A stretch of DNA of 5,652 nucleotides from positions 1 to 5,652 of the forward strand of contig VAYJ01000219.1 in the NCBI GenBank assembly GCA_005888465.1. Reading direction: 5' to 3'. The notes below the pieces were generated by a model. That model was not told the origin of the DNA, did no database searches, and saw only the letters and a program-made list of their open reading frames with translations. The position numbers and the translations under genes are program-made. Shown here piece by piece: positions 1 through 5,652 of the stretch. Position 1 is the first letter of the stretch; each line of letters begins with the position of its first letter. Origin of the DNA: Actinomycetota bacterium (GTDB lineage: Bacteria; Actinomycetota; UBA4738).

Positions 1-137
1 ACCGTGAAGTCCCACGTGGCCTCGTCGAACCGCGGGATCGGGCCGTAGTGCAGCACCGGCCACCCCTTCACCAGCCGCTGCCCGGGCGGCACGCGCTTGG
101 CGACCTCCTCCGGATAGCGCGGCCCGAACAGCTTCAT
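1..137 (-). CDS. Sulfite oxidase-like molybdopterin oxidoreductase, N-terminal fragment
   Basis: Only the first 45 codons lie in the window; the gene continues beyond the left edge. The ATG is at 137-135. The readable start contains PPGQRLVKGWPVLHYGPIPR and then FD-ATWDF. This PPGQ, VLHYGP-PR and TWDF pattern is typical of the N terminus of stand-alone sulfite oxidase-like proteins (oxidoreductase molybdopterin-binding domain family), in which the molybdenum cofactor domain follows. No signal peptide is visible, so a cytoplasmic enzyme is suggested, but the substrate is unknown for most of this family. The start is supported by AGGTGA at 147-142, 4 nt upstream, which overlaps the stop codon of the preceding threonine aldolase gene. 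The 4-bp intergenic gap implies co-transcription and probably translational coupling. The family assignment rests on the N terminus alone; the catalytic cysteine and cofactor residues are outside the window. Confidence 0.65.
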   Translation of the reverse strand, partial: MKLFGPRYPEEVAKRVPPGQRLVKGWPVLHYGPIPRFDEATWDFT

Positions 138-141
138 GCGC

Positions 142-1139
<998 letters not shown>

Positions 1140-1148
1140 CCGCGCCCG

Positions 1149-1154
1149 AGTCTA
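1149..1154 (-). promoter_or_regulatory. Predicted -10 element TAGACT for leaderless threonine aldolase transcript
   Basis: On the minus strand TAGACT ends 9 nt before the ATG at 1139. This fits the TANNNT -10 pattern with transcription starting at or next to the A of the start codon. No Shine-Dalgarno lies between it and the ATG, and no convincing -35 hexamer is seen 17 to 18 bp upstream. Confidence 0.5.
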
Positions 1155-1172
1155 TCGCGCTGACCGGCGCGG

Positions 1173-1203
1173 TTGACTGCCTCCGGACGCCACCGGGTAA
1201 GCT
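1173..1203 (+). promoter_or_regulatory. Predicted promoter of the small membrane protein gene (TTGACT ... TAAGCT)
   Basis: TAAGCT at 1198-1203 fits TANNNT and ends 8 nt before the ATG at 1212, so the transcript is probably leaderless. TTGACT at 1173-1178 is a good -35 sequence, though the 19-bp spacer is long. No Shine-Dalgarno precedes the ATG. The promoter lies back to back with that of the threonine aldolase in a 72-bp intergenic region. Confidence 0.5.
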
Positions 1204-1211
1204 GGCCAGCT

Positions 1212-1574
1212 ATGGAACTCGCCGTCGCCCTCCTCCTGATCCTGATCGGGCTCGCCGGTCCGCTCGCGACGATCCAGTGGCGCGAGGGCCGCTGGCTCGC
1301 CTCGGGCCGCTGGATCATGGACACCTTCTCGCCCCATGCCGTCAACGGCGTGCCGATGGCGGGGGTGTTCTTCATCCTCCTGGGCTTCGCGTTCCTGTGG
1401 CAGCCCGCCGTGCTCCTCGCGCTCCTCGCGGGCGTCGGCTTCGTCGCGGTGCTCGCCGCCTCGGTGCGCGGGGGCTCCATCGCCCGCCTGCCGAAGCCGC
1501 TCCGGTCGGGGGCGCCGGCCTCACCCGAGAAGCCAGCCGAGGCGCCCGAGGAGACGAGCCGCCGGGCCGTCTAG
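1212..1574 (+). CDS. Small hypothetical membrane protein, three predicted helices
   Basis: A 120-residue protein that I do not recognise. The start chosen is the ATG at 1212 (MELAVALLLILIG), because a hydrophobic helix begins at once and a TANNNT element sits 8 nt upstream. An in-frame GTG-type start at 1173 would add 13 polar residues and overlaps the predicted -35, so it is rejected. Predicted membrane segments are residues 2-21, about 47-63 and 66-85. The loop 22-46 carries WREGRWLASGRWIMDTF, and the C-terminal tail 86-120 is Pro/Ala/Glu-rich, charged and probably cytoplasmic and disordered. Codon use matches the neighbours and the hydrophobic pattern is clear, so it is very likely a real gene. 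It stands alone between a divergent aldolase and a convergent phosphofructokinase, so the context gives no hint of function. Confidence 0.75.
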   Translation: MELAVALLLILIGLAGPLATIQWREGRWLASGRWIMDTFSPHAVNGVPMAGVFFILLGFAFLWQPAVLLALLAGVGFVAVLAASVRGGSIARLPKPLRSGAPASPEKPAEAPEETSRRAV

Positions 1575-1576
1575 GC

Positions 1577-2855
1577 TCAGGCGAGCGCGGCCGCCCGGGC
1601 CTCGACCAGGTAGCCGTACCGCGCGACGAAGGCATCCGGCGTCATCTGCGCGGCGACGGCGATCGCCGCCAGCTTCGCTGGGTCGTCCAGGTCTTCCCGT
1701 TCGAGCCGGATCATGTACTCCGTCGCGACGCGGTAGGACCCGCTCTTTAGGTTCACCTCACGGATCCGGGGCCGGCCGGTCGCCGGGTCGGTGAACGAGC
1801 CGAACGGGAGCGGCACCATCTGCCCCTGCTGCACGGTGATCATGGCCCCGACCTCCGACCCGCCATCGCGGTAGAGCGTACGGAGGTAGTCGATCGCGCC
1901 GTAGCCGAGGTCGCGCGTGTACTCGATGTCGAACGGGATCGGCGGCGCGCACCGGAGCTCATACCCGATGTTCTTCGCGACGACGGTGACCTTCTCCCCG
2001 CGCGCCGAGAACCGAGCGCGGATCTGGTCCGCCAGCACCCCGTCCAGGTTCAGCTCTCCCAGGCGGATGTGCCCGTGCTCGTCAACGTGCACGTCGGGCA
2101 TCGTCGCCTTCAGCTCCTCCTCGGAGAGACGAAGCGCGATCCCCTCGGCGAGGATCGCCACGCCGAACGGCCGTCCGTGCGCGACGCGTTTCAGCATCGC
2201 GGTCTCGACGAGGTCCACGACGTGCGCGAGCCGGATCGGCTCGTCGCGCGCGAACTCCTCGGCGATGATCGTGAGGGTCACGCCGGCCGCCTTCCCGATC
2301 CCAACCGCGAGGTGCCCGGCCGTCCGTCCCATCGCCACGACGAAGAACCAGCGCTTCGTCGTGATCGCGTCGGTCATGAGGTTGTTGACGAGCTCCACTC
2401 CGACATGGCGCGCCGTCTCGAAGCCGAAGGTCGGGATGCCGACCGGGAGCGGCAGGTCGTCGTCGATCGTCTTCGGCACGTGCGCGACGCGGATCGAGCC
2501 GCCCGCGCGCTCCGCGAGCTTGGACGCGGAGAACGCCGTGTCGTCGCCGCCGATCGTCAGCAGCGCGTCGACTCCCAAACGCCGGAGCGTCGCGAGGCAC
2601 GCGGTCATCCGCCAGTCGGGGTCGGGAGCGCCCTCGTCACGTGAACAGGATCGAGCCGCCCAGCGCGTGGATGCGGGACACGTCGGGGATGCCGAGCGCC
2701 ACCGTGTGGTCGGTCGCGCCCTCGATCAGGTGGGCGAAGCCGTCCATGATCCCGACGACCTCCCACCCGGAGTTCACGGCCTCGATCGTGGCCGCCGAGA
2801 TGACGGAGTTGATCCCGGGCGCCGGCCCGCCGCCGCAGAGGATCCCGAGCCTCAC
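1577..2855 (-). pseudogene. pfp: Pyrophosphate-type 6-phosphofructokinase, frameshifted near codon 73
   Basis: Phosphorylates fructose 6-phosphate to fructose 1,6-bisphosphate; the pyrophosphate-dependent form is reversible. The GTG start at 2855-2853 gives VRLGILCGGGPAPGINSVIS, the usual family N terminus. This frame runs through LGGSILFT and stops at TGA 2639-2637. The rest is in another frame from about 2638 to the TGA at 1579-1577. It includes TIGGDDT (about residue 104), PKTIDDDLPLP (about 129), MGRTAGHLA (about 177) and CAPPIPFD-EYTRDLGYGA. The second Asp of GGDDT and the Lys of PKTID mark pyrophosphate rather than ATP use, as established for this family. TIDDD replaces the commoner TIDND. 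Adding one 5-bp copy restores FTSRDEG and gives 427 residues, so the lesion is a minimal indel. The stop is 2 bp from that of the convergent membrane protein gene. As written only a 72-residue peptide would be made unless ribosomes shift frame. Confidence 0.85.
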
Positions 2856-2861
2856 GAGGGC

Positions 2862-2867
2862 ATTGTA
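2862..2867 (-). promoter_or_regulatory. Predicted -10 element TACAAT for leaderless phosphofructokinase transcript
   Basis: On the minus strand TACAAT, close to the TATAAT consensus, ends 6 nt before the GTG at 2855. GGGGAGGT further upstream lies 15 nt from the GTG, too far to act as its Shine-Dalgarno. The ATG overlapping the end of TACAATG opens only a 3-codon frame (M-P-S-stop). Confidence 0.5.
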
Positions 2868-2891
2868 GGGACCTCCCCATCTCAAGGGACC
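2867..2891 (-). repeat. 7-bp direct repeat GGTCCCT over the phosphofructokinase promoter
   Basis: GGTCCCT occurs on the minus strand at 2891-2885 and again at 2873-2867, 18 bp apart from start to start. The upstream copy covers the expected -35 position and the downstream copy abuts the predicted -10. It may be a regulator binding site or chance; no known operator is recognised. Confidence 0.3.
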
Positions 2892-2934
2892 GAAGGGGCC
2901 CGCCGATGCCAGAGGTACCGCCCGACCCTCGATG

Positions 2935-2940
2935 AAGGAG
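2935..2940 (+). promoter_or_regulatory. Shine-Dalgarno AAGGAG for the coiled-coil wall hydrolase gene
   Basis: AAGGAG lies 4 nt before the GTG at 2945 and decides that start, because it places a signal peptide right at the N terminus. No TANNNT element occurs at leaderless distance, so this gene should have a 5' leader within the 89-bp divergent region shared with the phosphofructokinase. Confidence 0.6.
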
Positions 2941-2944
2941 CGGC

Positions 2945-3928
2945 GTGCGCCGGATCGTCATCGCCATCACCACGCTCGCGCTCGCGGCAGCGGCCGCGGG
3001 CACGCCGCCGCGCGCCGCCGCGGATTCGATCGGCCAGCAGCTCGGCCAGGCGAAGTCCGACAAGGCCACCGCCGACACGGCCCTGCACAAGGTCCAGGCG
3101 CAGCTGGATGAGCTGATGGCTCGGTACGCGCAGGCGCGGTCCGACCTCGCGCTCGCAACCCGAGACGCCCTCACGGTCCAGCAGGCGCAGTTCACGCTGA
3201 CGCAGGAGCTCGCCACGGCGCAGGCGGAGCTCGACCGGCGGGCGGCCGACGCCTACGAGCTCGGGCCAGGCGTGTCCCTGGCGCTGTTCCTCGGCTCGCA
3301 GAGCCCGAGCGACTTCGCCTCGGCGCAGGTCTACGCCGCCCACGCGCTGAACGTGGGGAGCGAGCAGATCGCGACCGTCCAGACGCTCCGCGCCTCCCTC
3401 ACCCAGCTCTCGAACGACCTCGCCGCGCGCGAGGCCGCCGTCCAGCAAACGGTGGCACGGCTGCAGGTGCTCGCGGCCGGTGTGAGCGCGCAGCTCGACC
3501 AGGCGCAGGCGCTCGCCGACGCGGCGGGAGTCAAGGTCGCGAACCTCGAGCAGCAGAAGGCTGAGCTCGAGGCGCAGCAGGCGGCGCTCGCCGCGAGCCT
3601 CGCCGATTACCTGCGGAACCTGAACGGCGGCTGCCAGTCCGGGCCGGTGCACGACCTGATCGTGGCGGACTTCCCCGCCGACCAGGTGAGCATGGCGGTG
3701 TTCGTGGCCACACGGGAGTCGAACTGCCGCCCGAACGCCTACAACCCGACCGAGGTCCCGCCCTACGGCCACGCGGAGGGCGTGTTCCAGATCCTGTACC
3801 CGGGCATCTGGAACGCGTGGGCCCCGAAGTGCGGGCACGGCGGCGACGACCCCTACGACGCGACGGCCAACGTGGCGGTGGCGGCCTGCATGCAGGCCGC
3901 CGACGGCTGGGCGCCCTGGGGGCTCTGA
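2945..3928 (+). CDS. Secreted coiled-coil protein with C-terminal lysozyme/transglycosylase-like domain
   Basis: A 327-residue exported protein, probably acting on peptidoglycan outside the membrane. Residues 1-26 form a signal peptide (RR, hydrophobic 4-18, cleavage likely after AAA at about 26). Residues 27-225 are Ala/Gln/Leu/Glu-rich and almost wholly coiled coil. They are broken at 104-127 by AYELGPGVSLALFLGSQSPS, which resembles the turn in PcsB/CwlO-type N-terminal domains. Residues 230-327 look like a lytic transglycosylase (SLT) domain: ATRESNCRPNAYNP with Glu258 as the likely catalytic acid, then GVFQIL (279-284), DPYDATANVAVA (302-313) and GWAPWGL at the very end. Cysteines 230, 261, 296 and 315 could form two disulfides, in keeping with export. 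CwlO/PcsB-like coiled coils are usually controlled by FtsEX; whether that holds here is inference. Hydrolase activity is not proven by sequence. glpK follows 23 bp downstream but appears to have its own promoter. Confidence 0.8.
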   Translation: MRRIVIAITTLALAAAAAGTPPRAAADSIGQQLGQAKSDKATADTALHKVQAQLDELMARYAQARSDLALATRDALTVQQAQFTLTQELATAQAELDRRAADAYELGPGVSLALFLGSQSPSDFASAQVYAAHALNVGSEQIATVQTLRASLTQLSNDLAAREAAVQQTVARLQVLAAGVSAQLDQAQALADAAGVKVANLEQQKAELEAQQAALAASLADYLRNLNGGCQSGPVHDLIVADFPADQVSMAVFVATRESNCRPNAYNPTEVPPYGHAEGVFQILYPGIWNAWAPKCGHGGDDPYDATANVAVAACMQAADGWAPWGL

Positions 3929-3936
3929 AGCCGCAG

Positions 3937-3942
3937 TACCAT
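3937..3942 (+). promoter_or_regulatory. Predicted -10 element TACCAT for leaderless glpK transcript
   Basis: TACCAT fits TANNNT and ends 9 nt before the glpK ATG at 3952, inside the 23-bp gap after the upstream stop codon. No Shine-Dalgarno is present in the gap. No good -35 hexamer is visible in the end of the preceding gene, so read-through from upstream remains possible. Confidence 0.4.
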
Positions 3943-3951
3943 CCGCCCGGC

Positions 3952-5448
3952 ATGGCGCGAATCCTCTCGATCGACGCCGGGACGACCGGCGTCCGGGCTC
4001 TCGTCGTCGACGAACGTGGGCGAGTCCTCGCGCGCGGCTACCGCGAGTTCCCGCAAGTCTTCCCCCAGCCGGGCTGGGTGGAGCACGATCCCGACGACTG
4101 GTGGGACGCGATGCTCGCGTCGTGCACGGAAGCGCTCAACCAGGCCGACCTCGACGCGGCGTCGCTGACCGCGATCGGCATCACGAACCAGCGCGAGACG
4201 ACGGTCGTGTGGGACCGCGCCACCCTTCGGCCGGTCCATCCCGCGATCGTGTGGCAGGACCGGCGTACGGCGCCGCTCTGCGACGCCCTCCGCAATGAGG
4301 GCTGGGCGGGGGCTATCCGCGAGCGCACCGGCTTGGTGCTGGATCCCTACTTCTCCGGCACGAAGCTCGCGTGGATCCTCGATCACGTCCTCGGCGCTCG
4401 CGAGGACGCACGCGCCGGGAAGCTCGCCTTCGGCACGGTTGACAGTTACCTGCTCGCGCGCCTCACCGGCGGTGCCGTTCACGCGACAGACCGGACGAAC
4501 GCGTCACGCACCATGCTCTTCGACATCCACGGCCTGGCCTGGGACGGGCCGATCCTCGAGCGCCTCGGCATCCCCGCCGCGATGCTCCCGGATGTGCGGC
4601 CCTCGTCCGGCCCGTTCGGCACGACCGGCCCGGAACTGTTCCTGGGTGCCGCCGTCCCGATCTGCGGCATCGCCGGCGACCAGCAGGCGGCGCTCTTCGG
4701 CCAGGCCTGCTTCGCGCCGGGCCAGACGAAGAACACGTACGGGACGGGGTCGTTCGTGCTCATGCACACCGGCGACCGGGCGCCGGCCTCCACGTCGGGC
4801 CTGCTCACGACCATCGCGGCGAGCCCCAACGACGCAGTCGCGTACGCGCTCGAGGGCTCGATCTTCGTGACCGGCGCCGCGATCCAGTGGCTCCGTGACG
4901 GGCTGGACCTGATCGACCGCGCGTCGGACGCCGGCCCGCTCGCCGCCTCGGTCCCCGACGCGGGCGGCGTCTGCGTGGTGCCTGCGCTCACCGGTCTCGG
5001 GGCGCCGTGGTGGGACCCGTACGCGCGCGGGACGATCGTCGGGATCACCCGCGGGACCACGCGCGCGCACCTGGTCCGCGCGACGGTCGAGTCGATCGCG
5101 TACCAGACCCGCGCGGTCGCCGATGCGATGCGAGCCGACGCCCGTATCCCCCTCGCGTCGCTCCGGGTGGACGGCGGCGCGAGCGCGATGGACCTGCTGC
5201 TGCAGCTGCAGGCCGACCTTCTGGGCGTGCCGGTCGCGCGCGCGAGCGTGCAGGAGACCACCGCGCTCGGGGCCGCCTACCTGGCAGGGCTCGCTGCCGG
5301 CGTCTGGGGCGGAACGGGCGAGCTGGCTCGCCAGTGGAGCGCCGATCGGACGTTCGAACCACAGGAGACCGATCGAGCCGAGCACGGCTATCAGCGGTGG
5401 CTGCGTGCGGTGGAGCGGTCGCTCGGGTGGGCCGACCGGGAGAGCTGA
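3952..5448 (+). CDS. glpK: Glycerol kinase
   Basis: Cytoplasmic FGGY-family kinase that makes sn-glycerol 3-phosphate from glycerol and ATP, feeding lipid synthesis or glycolysis. The ATG at 3952 gives 498 residues, the usual length, and begins MARILSIDAGTTGVRALVVD with the phosphate-binding DAGTTG at 8-13. A longer in-frame start at 3817 would lie inside the preceding gene and is rejected. Glycerol-contacting residues known from the E. coli enzyme are all present: Arg81 and Glu82 (NQRET), Tyr133 (DPYFSGTK) and the catalytic base Asp243 (AGDQQAALFGQ). Further landmarks are WQDRR (101-105), TNASRTMLFDI (182-192), KNTYGTGSF (260-268), the FGGY signature region GLGAPWWDPYARG (348-360) and LRVDGGAS (404-411). 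The gene is intact, unlike two of its neighbours. It converges with the downstream acyltransferase gene, with 1 bp between stop codons. No glpF or glpD is in view. Confidence 0.95.
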   Translation: MARILSIDAGTTGVRALVVDERGRVLARGYREFPQVFPQPGWVEHDPDDWWDAMLASCTEALNQADLDAASLTAIGITNQRETTVVWDRATLRPVHPAIVWQDRRTAPLCDALRNEGWAGAIRERTGLVLDPYFSGTKLAWILDHVLGAREDARAGKLAFGTVDSYLLARLTGGAVHATDRTNASRTMLFDIHGLAWDGPILERLGIPAAMLPDVRPSSGPFGTTGPELFLGAAVPICGIAGDQQAALFGQACFAPGQTKNTYGTGSFVLMHTGDRAPASTSGLLTTIAASPNDAVAYALEGSIFVTGAAIQWLRDGLDLIDRASDAGPLAASVPDAGGVCVVPALTGLGAPWWDPYARGTIVGITRGTTRAHLVRATVESIAYQTRAVADAMRADARIPLASLRVDGGASAMDLLLQLQADLLGVPVARASVQETTALGAAYLAGLAAGVWGGTGELARQWSADRTFEPQETDRAEHGYQRWLRAVERSLGWADRES

Positions 5449-5449
5449 G

Positions 5450-5652
5450 CTATCCGGCGGACTTGTCGGCCGTCTCCGGGACGGCCGCCTCGGCGGCTTC
5501 CTCGGTGGCGGCTTCCGCGCGATCCATCTTGCGCTTGATGCGGGCGCCGTAGTCGTCCACGTACTCCTGGCCCGAGAGCATCATGATCTCGTACATGATC
5601 TCGTCGGTGACGGACCGGAGCACGAAGCGGTCGGCCGGCGTGTCGTAGCTCC
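5450..5652 (-). CDS. C-terminal fragment, probably a PlsC-type acyltransferase
   Basis: The last 66 codons of a gene that enters from the right edge and stops at TAG 5452-5450. It reads SYDTPADRFVLRSVTDEIMY, then EIMMLSGQEYVDDYA, followed by a charged Ala/Glu-rich tail ending DKSAG. The TDEIM-EI-LSGQEYVD-YA pattern resembles the C-terminal end of 1-acyl-sn-glycerol-3-phosphate acyltransferases of actinobacteria, which make phosphatidic acid. The catalytic HX4D motif lies outside the window, so the assignment is from memory of the family tail and is tentative. Such a role would sit naturally next to glycerol kinase, whose product feeds the same lipid pathway, but the two genes are on opposite strands and need not be co-regulated. 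Confidence 0.5.
   Translation of the reverse strand, partial: SYDTPADRFVLRSVTDEIMYEIMMLSGQEYVDDYGARIKRKMDRAEAATEEAAEAAVPETADKSAG
5467..5487. terminator. Possible GC hairpin terminator shared by the convergent glpK and acyltransferase genes
   Basis: CGGCCGTC at 5467-5474 pairs with GACGGCCG at 5480-5487, an 8-bp perfect stem with a 5-nt loop, starting 18 nt after the glpK stop. There is no T tract on either side. The hairpin also lies within the coding end of the acyltransferase, so it is a weak candidate that may simply reflect GC-rich codons. Confidence 0.25.

Noticed and set aside
1562..1597. CCGGGC/GCCCGG inverted repeat across the convergent stops as a terminator
   Set aside because: The stem is only 6 bp with a loop of about 24 nt and no T tract, which is common by chance in such GC-rich DNA.
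2637..2644. Palindrome TCACGTGA as a regulator binding site
   Set aside because: It lies at the frameshift inside coding sequence and is best explained as the product of the small deletion.
2852..2863. Three-codon upstream frame (ATG-CCC-TCG-TGA) with a GGGGAGGT Shine-Dalgarno, overlapping the phosphofructokinase GTG
   Set aside because: It could be a coupling leader peptide, but the ATG is formed by the end of a good TACAAT -10 element at leaderless distance, which explains the sequence more simply.
1917..3116. Plus-strand open frame of 399 codons
   Set aside because: Antisense to the phosphofructokinase and overlapping the start of the secreted hydrolase; Ser/Arg/Pro-rich composition typical of a GC-rich shadow frame.
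2882..3838. Minus-strand open frame of 318 codons
   Set aside because: Antisense shadow of the coiled-coil hydrolase; rich in Arg, Leu and Gly without recognisable motifs.
3817..3951. N-terminal extension of glycerol kinase by 45 codons
   Set aside because: It lies inside the preceding gene in another frame; the family starts at MARILSIDAGTTG and a TANNNT element supports the ATG at 3952.

Overview
The window is gene-dense, high-GC DNA (about 70% GC by eye). Third codon positions are strongly G/C and alternative GTG starts occur. Together with the gene families and the promoter style this suggests a bacterium of the Actinomycetota type, or a high-GC Chloroflexota lineage. The exact clade cannot be fixed from the sequence alone. 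I see no mobile element, tRNA, rRNA or CRISPR array.

Layout from left to right. (1) On the minus strand lies the N-terminal piece of a molybdopterin (sulfite oxidase-like) oxidoreductase that runs off the left edge. It is the downstream partner, 4 bp away, of a low-specificity L-threonine aldolase gene that is frameshifted by an internal deletion. (2) A small plus-strand gene for a predicted three-helix membrane protein diverges from the aldolase. (3) A minus-strand 6-phosphofructokinase of the pyrophosphate-dependent type converges on it with a 2-bp gap. It too is frameshifted, apparently by loss of 5 bp. (4) Divergent from the phosphofructokinase is a secreted coiled-coil protein ending in a lysozyme/transglycosylase-like domain, followed after 23 bp by an intact glycerol kinase (glpK). 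(5) A minus-strand gene end, probably a PlsC-type acyltransferase, converges on glpK with a 1-bp gap.

The genes are mostly housekeeping. Glycerol kinase and an acylglycerolphosphate acyltransferase both touch glycerol-3-phosphate/phospholipid metabolism, the phosphofructokinase is a central glycolytic/gluconeogenic step, and the coiled-coil protein acts on the cell wall. I found no evidence for an undescribed multi-gene system.

Three points deserve a second look. Two neighbouring conserved enzymes are each broken by a deletion, which is either real decay or a consensus error. Four genes carry a TANNNT -10 element 6 to 9 nt before the start codon and no Shine-Dalgarno, so they are probably transcribed leaderless, while the other two visible starts have a Shine-Dalgarno. 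A 7-bp direct repeat covers the phosphofructokinase promoter.
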